DNA of 64,000 bases, from assembly GCA_029821735.1 (NCBI GenBank), contig JALGSU010000008.1, positions 186,001-250,000 on the forward strand, given 5' to 3'. Position 1 is the stretch's first letter, and each line of letters starts with the position of its first letter. This document shows, piece after piece, positions 55,744-64,000 of the stretch. The notes under the pieces were generated by a model. That model was given only the letters and a program-made list of their open reading frames with translations. It was not told where the DNA came from and did not search any database. A program made the translations under genes and the position numbers. Source of the DNA: Candidatus Zipacnadia bacterium. GTDB taxonomy: Bacteria > Armatimonadota > Zipacnadia > Zipacnadales > UBA5352.

Positions 55744-55774
55744 CGCACTTCGGCAGGCGCGGAAAGGCAGGGCG

Positions 55775-58030
55775 ATGGAGCAGGACAAGAAGAAGAGCCT
55801 GAGCCCTTACGCCTTCGTACTCGCCGGCGTCATGCTCGGCGGCCTCTCGCCTGTCTTCACCAAGCTCCTCCTCCTGCAAAACGTCGCAGGCGAGTCCATC
55901 GTCGCCGCGCGCTATTTCCTGGCCACACTCTTCCTCATCCCCTTCGGCATCCCACAAAAGCGCCCCAAGGACGCGCCGCCTCCCGACCGCCGGGCCTGGA
56001 TCACGCTCGTGCTCGTCGGCGTATTCGGCTCCGGCCTCGGCGCGTTGCTCTTCACCAAGGCCGTAGACCTCGGCTCAGCGGGTGTCGTCAACTCAATCTC
56101 CAAGACCGCCCCGATCTTCGTCTCGCTCTTTGTGTACTTCACCCTCCGCGAGCGAGTCACGTACCTGCGCTTCCTGCTCGTGGTGGTCATGGTCTCCGCC
56201 GACGTCCTCATCGCCGCCGGGGAGCTCAGCTTCAGCGGTCACCTTGTGTCGGCCCGCCTCCTCGGTGACGCGCTTGCCCTCGGTGCCGGACTCGCGCGGG
56301 CAGCCGCCGAGATCCTCGGCAAGAGCGCCCTCCGCCGCTTCAAGCCCACCACCGTCGCCCTCTGGAGATTCGGCGTCGGCTTCGCGGTAACCGCCGTGGT
56401 AGCCGTGAGCACTGGCGGCTGGCAATCCCTTATGGGCCTTGGCTTGCGAGGGTGGGCCATCCTCCTCGCCCTGGGCTGGGTCAGCACCAGCGTCTCGATG
56501 GCTCTCTACTACCGGGGTCTCGCGCAGATTCCCGCCCACATCGCTGTCAGCCTCAAACTTCTTGGCGCGGTCGTCACCGTTGTTGTCTCGTGGATCGTCC
56601 TTGGCGAAGCACTCACGCCTTACCACCTCGCTGGCATCGGCGTCCTCGTCTCCGGCGCGTATCTGCTCGTCATCCGCGCCTCACACACACAAACTGATGT
56701 CGCGCCAATCCGCCGGCCCGGAGGCCGTCTGTGGGCAGGTATCCGGCCTCGCTTCATTGCTCTGGTAATCGTCCTCGTCGCCGGTTCTGTCGGCGTCGTC
56801 TGGTATCTCTCGATCAAACACAGCGAACGCCTCCTCCGCCAGCAGACCGAGCTGACCATCGGCGAAATCGGCGCCATACTCGTGGATTTCGGCGGCCTCG
56901 AGGAGCGCCCGTCCTGGCAAAGCTACCAGCAATACCTCACGCGAGTCATCGGCCACCGCGTCGAGGGCGACATGTATGCCCTCGAAGTCGTCTACGTCGC
57001 GGTCCTCGACGAACGCGAGAACATCGGAGCCTTCGCCATCTCTGACCGGCTCAAGCTGGTTGACCGCGAGGGCCGCCGACTCGCAGCCGGTGACCGGCAG
57101 GCCGAGCAGCGCTTCCTCGCGGAGATGGACGGCGGCGGGGCGGCGCAACACGATCTGATCACCGCCACCGTGCACCGTATGAGTCGCGGCAGGCGCGTTG
57201 GCACCATCAAAATGGGCTGCACGAACGAGATGCAGCGCGGTATGGTGGGGGAGATCATTGGCCGCAGCGCCGTCGCGGCCCTGACGGTCCTCCTGCTCGC
57301 GACTGCCATAGCAGTGGTCGCCGGGGCCGAACTTGTCGAGCCCATCGAGCGCCTCGCCGCCGAGATGACTCGCGCGCAGCGTCCCGAAACCAGCCAGGAA
57401 ATGCGCGATGAGGTGGGGGAGATCCGCTTCGCTGTGGGCAGGGTCGTGGAGCAACTCAGGGGCGAACAGGGCGCCCTTGCGGCCCTGCGCGGCGCTCTCG
57501 CCCAGCAGGTCCTCAGTGACACCGTTGCCGGTGCCGCCAGCGATGGACCGCGCGCGGCGCTTGCCGTTGATCTGCGCGACCTGTTGCCCTCTGGATCGAG
57601 CCATATGCTCGAGCTCGTCATCGAGGCCGTCGCCCGCGAGGTCACGGCCCAAGGAGGCTCCCTGCATCGAGCCACCGGTGGCGTGCTGGCCGCAACCTGG
57701 GGCGCCGACGGCTATGAGCAGGACGATCCCCTCCGAGCCGCCCTCGCGGCGCTGGCTGTTCACGAGCGCCTCGGCGGGCCTGAAAGCGATGTGGGCATCG
57801 GCGTTGCCGCCAGCACCGAGGGCGACGGCCGTCTTGCGATCGAGAAGGCCACACGCCTCGCCCGCCTCACCGAAACCGACGTTGTCGCCGAGGCATCGGC
57901 TCTGGAGCTGTTCGCCGACGAGTTGCGCCTCAAGCCGATGGATGAAGAGCATGACGCCGTCCGTGTGGTGGGGCTTGGCGGCCCTGAACTCATGGAGGAT
58001 CTCGCTGACGAACCGGAGGAGCTGGCATGA
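55775..58030 (+). CDS. EamA transporter fused to sensor, HAMP and degenerate cyclase-like domain
   Basis: A single 751-residue frame from ATG 55775 (GGAAAGGCAGGG upstream). Residues about 10-300 are an EamA-type drug/metabolite transporter with ten TM helices in two halves. After a short basic linker, one TM (about 326-346), an extracytoplasmic sensor region (347-495), a second TM (497-518), a HAMP-like helix pair (about 515-565) and a class-III-cyclase-like domain (592-751). The cyclase-like domain keeps AVDLRDLLP (first Asp) but has TGGVLAATW where active enzymes carry GDG, so it is probably non-catalytic. No start codon for a separate sensor protein occurs at the junction. Its stop overlaps the binding-protein gene. 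Confidence 0.7.
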   Translation: MEQDKKKSLSPYAFVLAGVMLGGLSPVFTKLLLLQNVAGESIVAARYFLATLFLIPFGIPQKRPKDAPPPDRRAWITLVLVGVFGSGLGALLFTKAVDLGSAGVVNSISKTAPIFVSLFVYFTLRERVTYLRFLLVVVMVSADVLIAAGELSFSGHLVSARLLGDALALGAGLARAAAEILGKSALRRFKPTTVALWRFGVGFAVTAVVAVSTGGWQSLMGLGLRGWAILLALGWVSTSVSMALYYRGLAQIPAHIAVSLKLLGAVVTVVVSWIVLGEALTPYHLAGIGVLVSGAYLLVIRASHTQTDVAPIRRPGGRLWAGIRPRFIALVIVLVAGSVGVVWYLSIKHSERLLRQQTELTIGEIGAILVDFGGLEERPSWQSYQQYLTRVIGHRVEGDMYALEVVYVAVLDERENIGAFAISDRLKLVDREGRRLAAGDRQAEQRFLAEMDGGGAAQHDLITATVHRMSRGRRVGTIKMGCTNEMQRGMVGEIIGRSAVAALTVLLLATAIAVVAGAELVEPIERLAAEMTRAQRPETSQEMRDEVGEIRFAVGRVVEQLRGEQGALAALRGALAQQVLSDTVAGAASDGPRAALAVDLRDLLPSGSSHMLELVIEAVAREVTAQGGSLHRATGGVLAATWGADGYEQDDPLRAALAALAVHERLGGPESDVGIGVAASTEGDGRLAIEKATRLARLTETDVVAEASALELFADELRLKPMDEEHDAVRVVGLGGPELMEDLADEPEELA

Positions 58031-59172
58031 CCACGAGTTCGCCGCACATCTCGCGGGGGAGAGAGCTGTTGCGCGGGAGCGCTTCCCTGATCGCAGTTCT
58101 GACATCCGCGGTGCTGGTTGCCGGTCTGTGCGGCTGCCCGCCACCCAATCAGACCGAGATCACGGTGACGGTCTCCGAGGAGGGGCAGTCGGCCGGTCCA
58201 CTGACCCCCGAGGAACTCATTGCTCTGGCCCGCCGCGAGGGCGAGATGTGGTGGTACACGTCTCTGCCCGAGAAGCAGGCTTCAGATTTCCTCGAGCGCT
58301 TTGAGGCGAAGTACCCATTCATCCAGACCCGGCTCGTCCGCGGCAGCACCTTCGAGACCGTTCAGCGTATTGACCGCGAGATCGCGCAGGGACAGGTCAA
58401 GGCCGACGCCCTCCACGTGCTTGACCCCGCCGTCTTCACGGACCTGCGGAGGAGGGGAGAGCTCTACGTCTTCAACCCCGAGCAGGCACGCTTCCTTCAG
58501 CCTGAGTACCTCGACTCCGGCCGCTGGTGGGCCATGCGCGCCGTGACCATCTGCATGGCCTACGATCCCACCACCGTCCCAGACGCGGAGGCGCCACGCA
58601 CCTGGCCCGAGTTGCTCGCCCCCAAGTGGCGCGGTCAGGTAGGCCTCAAGGACGCCCAGACTGGCGGCTCCGCGTTCGCCCAGTACTACCTCCTGCGCGA
58701 GGAGTATGGCGCCTCATATTGGCACTCGATGGCCACGCAGAACCCCGCCCTCTTCCGCTCCGAATCCGACACACTCGCCGCCCTCGCCAGTGGTCAGATC
58801 AAGCTCGCTGGGGGGATGCTGGGTTACCGCGTCTACCAGGCCTCCCGCACCGACGGTGCCTCGGTCACACCCATCTGGCCCGAGGACGGCGTGCCCATGA
58901 TCGTCGGGCCCGTAGCCGTTCTCAGCCGTGGTCCGCACCCTCACACCGCGCGCCTCTTCGTCGACTTCGCCCTCTCCCAGGAGGGCCAGACCGCTCTCAC
59001 CGAGATCATGGGCTGTTACTCGGTCCGGGACGACGTCGATCCCCCCCAGGGCAGGCCCAAGCTCTCCGAGATGAAGCTCCTCACTCTCGACGGGTCGTGG
59101 GAGGAGTATCGTACCCGCCAGGATCGCCTCCAGGCCGAGTACGGGCGGCTCTTCCACGCTGAATCTGAATGA
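58027..59172 (+). CDS. Extracellular solute-binding protein (iron-type, FbpA-like), lipoprotein
   Basis: 381 residues from ATG 58027 in ATGA overlap with the fusion gene. Signal with a near-lipobox LCGC (Cys38). The domain reads GEMWWYTSLPEKQASDFLERFEAKYPFIQTRLVRG, then ADALHVLDPAVFTDL and YDPTTVP ... TWPELLAPKWRGQVGL, the pattern of periplasmic ferric-iron/polyamine binding proteins. No permease or ATPase gene lies beside it, so it may serve the adjacent sensor-transporter fusion as ligand receptor (inference). Confidence 0.8.
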   Translation: MTTSSPHISRGRELLRGSASLIAVLTSAVLVAGLCGCPPPNQTEITVTVSEEGQSAGPLTPEELIALARREGEMWWYTSLPEKQASDFLERFEAKYPFIQTRLVRGSTFETVQRIDREIAQGQVKADALHVLDPAVFTDLRRRGELYVFNPEQARFLQPEYLDSGRWWAMRAVTICMAYDPTTVPDAEAPRTWPELLAPKWRGQVGLKDAQTGGSAFAQYYLLREEYGASYWHSMATQNPALFRSESDTLAALASGQIKLAGGMLGYRVYQASRTDGASVTPIWPEDGVPMIVGPVAVLSRGPHPHTARLFVDFALSQEGQTALTEIMGCYSVRDDVDPPQGRPKLSEMKLLTLDGSWEEYRTRQDRLQAEYGRLFHAESE

Positions 59173-59198
59173 CGCGAGCCGCAAGGCCGCCGGAGGAT

Positions 59199-59226
59199 TT
59201 GCGTTACGCTTCTCGTATGCTATAAT
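59199..59226 (+). promoter_or_regulatory. Promoter and structured leader of the barrel-type protein
   Basis: TTGCGT 59199-59204, 16-base spacer, exact TATAAT 59221-59226; start near 59233. The leader of about 105 bases to ATG 59338 folds into two hairpins: CGGGC/GCCCG at 59240-59262 with an A-rich 13-base loop, and CAGGTG...CACCTG at 59263-59289 containing CGTT/AACG. I match it to no known riboswitch class. Confidence 0.6.
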
Positions 59227-59337
59227 GCGCCCATCGCTTCGGGCGAAACTTAGGAAAGCCCGCAGGTGATGCCGTTCGCAACGCACCTGACGTGCCCGAC
59301 GCACCCATTACTGTCAGTCCCATTGGAGGGAAGACGC

Positions 59338-60132
59338 ATGAGTCGCATCCACTGTCTCATCGGTCTCATCGTAATGCTGATGCTCGTGGTCCTGCCCGCA
59401 AACGCCGAGACAACCGCTCGCGTTCTGGGCATGGGCAACACCATGCTCGGCGTCGGCAACGACTCCGCAGCCTGGTTCAACAACCCGGCCCTGCTGCCGG
59501 ATCTCGACGCCGACAGCCTCGTATCTCCCTGGCCCAACTCAATGTCCATTGGCGCCGAGGTCGGCGGAGACTTCCATGACCTCGCCATCAACTTCTCGTC
59601 CCGCGACGCAGCCGGCCAGCGCGGCTGGGGCGTTGGCTTCGAGAGCTTTGGCGGCGACATGCAGTCCTTCGGCGTCGGCTACGGCCAGCGCTGCAACTTC
59701 GTCGACGGCCTCAACTGGGGCATCATCGGCGTCAGCTTCGACGACGGCGCCTCTGATGACTTCCTGTTCGCCCTCGATCTCGCATTCGACGTCCCCCTCC
59801 CGCTCAACGACCTCACCGTCGCCCTTGAGCTGTGGGACGTCACCGAGCAGTTCGGCGACATGGACCTCAACCTTGGCGCTGGCCTCAAGACCTCCGCTGG
59901 CCTGACCGTCGGTGTCGACGTCTTCGACATCACTGATGACGGCGCCGTCAACTTCGGCGCCGAGTACGCCGGCCCACTCACGAACGGCTTCATCGTCCGC
60001 GCCGGCAGCAACGACGGCGATGCCACCTTCGGTCTTGGTTTCGACATGGGCTTCGTCGAACTCGGCTTGAGCTATATGGACGCTGGCGGCAACGATGACT
60101 TCCTCTTCGCCACTGCGGAGACCAGTCTCTAG
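59338..60132 (+). CDS. Outer-membrane beta-barrel-type protein (PorV/UPF0164-like)
   Basis: A 264-residue protein starting at ATG 59338 (GGAGGG at 59325-59330). Signal peptide (CLIGLIVMLMLVVLPANA). The mature part has regular alternating strands rich in Gly, Phe and Asp (GNDSAAWFNNPALLPDLDADS resembles the N-terminal motif of PorV/FadL-like barrels; GFGLGFDMGFVELGLSYMDAGG). It is very acidic (many Asp-Phe-Leu). Probably an outer-membrane or surface barrel; function unknown. It ends in a strong terminator. Confidence 0.6.
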   Translation: MSRIHCLIGLIVMLMLVVLPANAETTARVLGMGNTMLGVGNDSAAWFNNPALLPDLDADSLVSPWPNSMSIGAEVGGDFHDLAINFSSRDAAGQRGWGVGFESFGGDMQSFGVGYGQRCNFVDGLNWGIIGVSFDDGASDDFLFALDLAFDVPLPLNDLTVALELWDVTEQFGDMDLNLGAGLKTSAGLTVGVDVFDITDDGAVNFGAEYAGPLTNGFIVRAGSNDGDATFGLGFDMGFVELGLSYMDAGGNDDFLFATAETSL

Positions 60133-60153
60133 GCCGCTGCAGACCGAAACACC

Positions 60154-60183
60154 AGTGGGCCCCAACTCAAGTTGGGGCCCACT
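60154..60183 (+). terminator. Intrinsic terminator with T-tract
   Basis: A 14-bp perfect stem AGTGGGCCCCAACT / AGTTGGGGCCCACT with a two-base loop, followed by TTTTAT at 60184-60189. The T-tract after the stem marks a classical rho-independent terminator. Confidence 0.85.
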
Positions 60184-60331
60184 TTTATGTACCAGGGGGA
60201 GTGACGTGGCGACACTGGACCCCGCCAAACCCGAATATCGCCCGAAGTGCGCATAACATAGATTATGTCATAACGAGATACGCCACAATACCCATACATA
60301 TGCGTATGTCCCAATAGCGCCCCAGGACCCC
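60184..60331. other. AT-richer intergenic patch with small inverted repeats
   Basis: 148 bases between convergent genes, with no coding signal. Bases 60240-60325 are clearly AT-richer than the surroundings and contain ACATA-N3-TATGT and CATAC...GTATG repeats. Probably a termination region; nothing more can be supported. Confidence 0.3.
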
Positions 60332-61477
60332 TCAGCCCCGAGCAGGCGCTGCCAGGACCGCTTCGAACACTTCCATCAGGGAGTTGACCAGCTTTTCGTG
60401 GGAGAACTCGCGCCCGGCTCGCTCGATACCGGCTGCCGACAGCCGCTCGCGTTCACCAGGATCATCGACCAGGCGCTGGATCTTCTCGACCTGACCGTCA
60501 ACGTCGTCCTCGGCGAACACGTAGCCGGCGTCGCCAATGACCTCCGGGATCGCCCCGCAATCCGACCCAATCACCGGCGTGCCGCATAGCATCGCCTCTG
60601 CGAGCACGCGGCCAAATTGCTCCTGCCAGACCGGTAGCGATCGCGATGGCAGTACCAGTGCGTCGAAAGCACACATATATTCACTAATTCGTGAACGCTC
60701 AACCCGTCCCAGCCATTCCACCCGCGCCTCAACGCCCAACCGCTTCGCTTCCGCCCGCAATTCCTGCTCCAGCAGCCCATCCCCGACAATCGCGACAATC
60801 ACCCGCTCAGGCAGTCCACACAACGTCTTAAGGAGCGTGTCCACGCCCTTCTCAGCCACCAGGCGCCCCACGAACCCCACCACAAACCGTTCTCCCCATC
60901 CGTGCCGACCACGCACGCCCGCCCCGTCCCCGGGCGCAAACTGCCCCGCGTGAAAGCCTGGATAGACCACCCGTATCCGTTCCGCCGGGAAGCCCTGCCC
61001 GACCAGCAACTCGCGCGCCGATACCGAAGCCGCCGCGATCATGTCGGTCCGCGCCAGCGTCGCCGTCTGGGCTCTCCCACGCAGCGCTTTCGGGAACCCC
61101 GCCCAGCTCCGCGGCACGTTCTCGAGCGTGTTGAGCACCACCCGCACCTCAGGACACGTCCGCTTCGCCAGCCTCACCACCTGCGCCACGCCCAGCTCCG
61201 ACGGCTCGCCGACGCACAGCAGCACATCCGGCCTGAACTCCCGTAGCAGGCCCGCGACCCCCCGCACATACATGCTGTAAGGATATGGCCGCTGCGGCGC
61301 TACCGGCAGCGCAACCAGCCTGTGTGCGCGCTTCCGCTGCACGTGCGGCTGCTGGTTGCCGTACTCACCGAGGTCAATGCGCGCAGGCGACAGCGCCACC
61401 ACCTCAGCGCCATGTTCGGCCGCAAGGCTCTCGCAAAGCTCCTCATGATGCACGACTGCGGACACCAGTATGCGCAT
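60332..61477 (-). CDS. GT4-family glycosyltransferase
   Basis: A 381-residue GT-B enzyme. C-terminal nucleotide-sugar motif VVGFVGRLVAEKGVDTLLKTL (about 196-216), VAIVGDGLLEQEL, and the retaining motif EQFGRVLAEAMLCGTPVIGSDCGAIPEVIGDAG (about 283-315, E-x7-E). The N-terminal half is a Rossmann-like acceptor domain. It transfers sugars to lipid or polysaccharide acceptors; donor unknown. Divergent from the GT2 gene, so probably one cell-surface glycan locus. Confidence 0.85.
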   Translation of the reverse strand: MRILVSAVVHHEELCESLAAEHGAEVVALSPARIDLGEYGNQQPHVQRKRAHRLVALPVAPQRPYPYSMYVRGVAGLLREFRPDVLLCVGEPSELGVAQVVRLAKRTCPEVRVVLNTLENVPRSWAGFPKALRGRAQTATLARTDMIAAASVSARELLVGQGFPAERIRVVYPGFHAGQFAPGDGAGVRGRHGWGERFVVGFVGRLVAEKGVDTLLKTLCGLPERVIVAIVGDGLLEQELRAEAKRLGVEARVEWLGRVERSRISEYMCAFDALVLPSRSLPVWQEQFGRVLAEAMLCGTPVIGSDCGAIPEVIGDAGYVFAEDDVDGQVEKIQRLVDDPGERERLSAAGIERAGREFSHEKLVNSLMEVFEAVLAAPARG

Positions 61478-61643
61478 GGCGATTGCAGATCCACCTGCCA
61501 GACGATTTAGCGCGTGCTCGCGTCGTTTTTCGCCTCCCCGGTCCGCCCGACCTCCGGCCCTCTCGGGAGGAACCCCGCCCCTGGCCGCGAAATGCCCTCG
61601 CGACAGCCGCTTGCGGCGCTTGCGCCACCCGAAGGAGCCCCAG

Positions 61644-62591
61644 ATGGCTCAGGGCTACAGTGTCATCATCCCCACCTACAACCGGCGTGAAGGTCTCGCG
61701 CTGGTCCTCTCCGGGCTTGCGGCGCAGGACGTGATCGTCGATGACGGCTCCAGCGATGGCACCGCCGACTGGGTCAGGCAGCAGACGCCCTCCCATCCGC
61801 TGCGCCTGCTCGAGGGGCGACGCGGCGGCCCCGCTGCTGCCCGCAACGCCGGGATCGAAGTCGCCGAGGGCCGCTACGCGCTCTTCCTCTGCGACGACAT
61901 CGAGGCCCATCCGGCCCTCATCCGCGCCCACCACGAGTGCCGAGACGCCGGCGCCCTGGACTGCTGCGTGCAGGGCCGCGTTGACTGGCCACCCGACACC
62001 GAAGTCACCCATTTCATGGACTTCGCGCTCAAGCATTACCACTGGTCATTCGACGATCTCGCTGACGGTCAGCAGCTCGATTGGCGCCACTTCGTAACCT
62101 CCAATGCCTCCGTTGATCTCGCCGCCCTCCGCGCCGTCGGGTCATTCGATCAGGGCTTCACCTATGGCTTCGAGGACACCGACCTCGGCCTCCGCCTCGA
62201 CGGCGCTGGCACACCGCTCATATACGCCGACCGCGCCCTCGGCTGGCATCATCACGTCATCGATCTGCCGTCCTACTGCCGCCGCGAGGAAGCCATCGGC
62301 AGGTCCGCCGCGTACTTCGCCCGCAAGCATCCCGATCTGCCCCAATACATCGGTCGCGACAAGCTGCCGCGCCCCGGGTCGCTTCGCTGGCTCATCAAGG
62401 GCATGGCGCGCAATCGCCTCAATATCGCGCTCTGGCGCTCGCTCGCCAACGGGATCGACCGCGCCGGAATGTCACGCGCCGCCGAGACGCTCTACTTCCA
62501 GATTCTCTCATACTATTACTACCGCGGCATGGCCTCTGGCCTGCGCGAGCTCGCCCCGCCAGCAGAACCATCGCTCAATCCGGAACCATAG
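61644..62591 (+). CDS. GT2-family glycosyltransferase
   Basis: A 315-residue protein starting at ATG 61644 (GAAGGAG upstream). The N-terminus VIIPTYNRREGLALVLSGLAAQ is followed directly by DVIVDDGSSDGT; a family member would normally have about five to ten more residues before VIVVDDGS, so a short in-frame loss is likely. Then ARNAGIEVAEGRYALFLCDDIEAHP (DxD-like metal site) and EDTDLGLRLDGAG, the catalytic ED motif. Transfers a sugar from a nucleotide donor; located with another GT and a phosphodiesterase. Confidence 0.85.
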   Translation: MAQGYSVIIPTYNRREGLALVLSGLAAQDVIVDDGSSDGTADWVRQQTPSHPLRLLEGRRGGPAAARNAGIEVAEGRYALFLCDDIEAHPALIRAHHECRDAGALDCCVQGRVDWPPDTEVTHFMDFALKHYHWSFDDLADGQQLDWRHFVTSNASVDLAALRAVGSFDQGFTYGFEDTDLGLRLDGAGTPLIYADRALGWHHHVIDLPSYCRREEAIGRSAAYFARKHPDLPQYIGRDKLPRPGSLRWLIKGMARNRLNIALWRSLANGIDRAGMSRAAETLYFQILSYYYYRGMASGLRELAPPAEPSLNPEP

Positions 62592-62661
62592 TGAGCGTCG
62601 TGGCGCTTAAGCCCATGACGCGCCACAAACCTGACGCATCTCTGCATCAGGAGCATCTTGC

Positions 62662-64000
62662 ATGCCCAACGACCAGCGCGTGCTGATAATCGGCCTCGAT
62701 GGAGTGCCCCCGTGGCTCATCGAGATGCTCGCAGGGGAGAGGGCCCTCCCCCACCTTGCCGCCCTCAGCAAGCGCGGCGTGTTCGCCAGCATGCGCTCCA
62801 CTGCCAACACGCTCACTGCCTCCGCCTGGCCCAGCATGTTCACCGGCCAGAACCCCGGCAGGCATGGCATGTTCAATTTCGTCCAGTATGTCCCCGCGCG
62901 CCGCGACATCTTCATCACCAACGCGCTGCATCGGCAGGCGGGCGCTCTCTGGGACCTCGTCGGCGAATCCGGCGGCCAAAGCGCGATCCTCCGTGTCCCC
63001 ATGACCTTCCCGACGCGGCCCATGGCCGGGATGATGGTCGGCGATCATCTCACCCCCTCGCCGCGCCATCCCGAGTTCACATGGCCACGCGAACTGCGCC
63101 CGCGCCTCACCAAGCGCTTCGGCCTCCTCGGCTGGGGCGTCAAGGCAGACTTGGCCTCTCCCGATTCGCCCGGGCGCTTCCGGCAATTGCTCCGCGACCT
63201 CACCGGAGGCGTCCGTCTGACTTTCGACGTCATCGACTATGCCCTCGATCATGGCGACTTCCGCCACATATTTGCCGTCGTCTCGGAGACCGATACGCTG
63301 CTGCATCGGCTCGCGCCGCTCCTGCGCCCGTCAGCGGCTGGCGACAATCCACTCACGCACCTGCCGCCCGCCGCTCGCGATCAGGTCGTGCAGTTCTTCC
63401 GCACCATCGACGAGCGCGTTGGCCGATTGCTCCAGCGCCTCGACGACTCATGGAACGTCATCATCGCCTCCGACCACGGCATCGGCCCCGATGACCCCGG
63501 CGACCAGCTCCTCAGGCCGCTGCTCATCGCCCTCGGCTACCAGGGATGGCGCGAGCCGGCGCCCGCCCCTGCTCAGAAGAGCGATCCCGTCTCGTTGCTC
63601 CGACGTGCAAAATCAGCGGTCGCCGCGCGCATTCCCTGGCAGATCCGCCGCCTCATCGACCCGATCTCGGAGCAGCGCCGCGAGCAGGGGGCCCGCGAGA
63701 ACGTCCTCGACGTGATCGACTGGGATACCACCCGCGCCTTCTCCATCGTCTCCGGAGGCGGCGTCGGCGAGATCTGGCTCACCGTCGACGATCCCACCGA
63801 GCGCGAAGCCCTTATAGCCGAACTCACGGCAGCCCTCACCTCCGCTGTCAATACGCGCACCGGCGCCCCGCAGGTGCAGCGCGTTCTCCGCCGCGAGGAG
63901 GCCGTTGCCGGTCCGCACTCGAACCACATTCCGGACCTCCTCGTCTATCTGCGCGAGGACCAGCACTGCACCGAGTTGCGCTCACGCACGTCCGACGGGC
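62662..64000 (+). CDS. Alkaline-phosphatase-superfamily phosphodiesterase, partial (3' cut)
   Basis: 446 codons visible from ATG 62662 (AGGAG upstream); the frame is open to the window end. IIGLDGVPPWLI supplies the first metal Asp, TANTLTASAWPSMFTGQNPGRHGM the nucleophile Thr, RVPMTFPTRPM and VGDHLTPSPR the family signature, IIASDHGIGPDD the second metal site, and VAGPHSNHIPDLLV the last metal His. It belongs to the type I phosphodiesterase/nucleotide-pyrophosphatase group often found in surface-glycan loci of environmental bacteria. Substrate unknown. Confidence 0.85.
   Translation, partial: MPNDQRVLIIGLDGVPPWLIEMLAGERALPHLAALSKRGVFASMRSTANTLTASAWPSMFTGQNPGRHGMFNFVQYVPARRDIFITNALHRQAGALWDLVGESGGQSAILRVPMTFPTRPMAGMMVGDHLTPSPRHPEFTWPRELRPRLTKRFGLLGWGVKADLASPDSPGRFRQLLRDLTGGVRLTFDVIDYALDHGDFRHIFAVVSETDTLLHRLAPLLRPSAAGDNPLTHLPPAARDQVVQFFRTIDERVGRLLQRLDDSWNVIIASDHGIGPDDPGDQLLRPLLIALGYQGWREPAPAPAQKSDPVSLLRRAKSAVAARIPWQIRRLIDPISEQRREQGARENVLDVIDWDTTRAFSIVSGGGVGEIWLTVDDPTEREALIAELTAALTSAVNTRTGAPQVQRVLRREEAVAGPHSNHIPDLLVYLREDQHCTELRSRTSDG

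Noticed and set aside
59266..59337. Earlier in-frame ATG for the barrel-type protein
   Set aside because: It lies in a leader hairpin without a ribosome site, while ATG 59338 has GGAGGG and is followed by a signal peptide.
59233..59337. c-di-GMP (GEMM) or SAM riboswitch
   Set aside because: The conserved core strings and stem order of these classes are not present in the leader.

Overview
The window is a GC-rich (about 60-65% by eye), densely coded bacterial chromosome segment. Genes sit on both strands in tight operons with ATGA/GTGA stop-start overlaps, clear Shine-Dalgarno sites and near-consensus sigma70 promoters (TTGACA-N17-TATAAT ahead of rpoZ). I see no rRNA, tRNA, insertion sequence, phage or CRISPR signal. 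The content (FGly sulfatase, PL10-like pectate lyase, heparinase II/III protein, GH123-like and LamG/CARDB secreted proteins, many Gfo/Idh and PfkB proteins, a complete Bat operon, a dnaJ-prmA-rsmE cluster) suggests an uncultured polysaccharide-degrading Gram-negative-type heterotroph of the Armatimonadota / PVC / Hydrogenedentes kind. The phylum cannot be fixed from this sequence alone.

Layout. 1-5.5 kb: sugar-catabolic operon (oxidoreductase tail, HAD phosphatase, an uncharacterised protein, PfkB kinase, TIM-barrel isomerase), then a separately promoted PPi-type phosphofructokinase. 5.5-9.8 kb, minus strand: ribokinase, tagaturonate-epimerase-like protein, a secreted protein and a C39/BtrH-like protein. 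10-16 kb: riboflavin operon (ribD-ribE-ribBA-ribH) followed by an HtrA protease and an S9 hydrolase. 16-24.3 kb: membrane spermidine-synthase-like protein, a response-regulator/formate-nitrite-transporter fusion, a large TPR membrane protein, a methyltransferase and a dehydrogenase. 24.4-40.2 kb: secreted carbohydrate-active enzymes, with mutM, cysK and a Gfo/Idh oxidoreductase among them. 40.2-47.3 kb: MoxR-Nudix, rpsR, the rpoZ-dnaJ-prmA-rsmE operon and an ABC exporter. 47.4-59.2 kb: MoxR/DUF58/BatA-E aerotolerance-type operon, ending in a transporter-sensor-cyclase fusion and a solute-binding lipoprotein. 59.2-64 kb: beta-barrel-type protein with a structured leader, two glycosyltransferases and a partial AP-superfamily phosphodiesterase.

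Points of interest. (1) An in-frame REC-FNT fusion (18536-19810). (2) An EamA-sensor-HAMP-cyclase-like fusion (55775-58030) overlapping an orphan binding protein. (3) A strongly strand-polarised 9-mer, GTGGGGGAG, found 12 times on the given strand and once on the other whatever the gene direction, which resembles a Chi/KOPS-type chromosome signal. (4) A cluster of small deletions and frameshifts confined to the first 13 kb, which breaks pfkB, pfp, rbsK, ribD, ribE/ribBA and ribBA. It looks more like sequence or assembly error than biology and affects how gene fusions should be read. (5) A RibB domain that has lost its acidic active-site loop.
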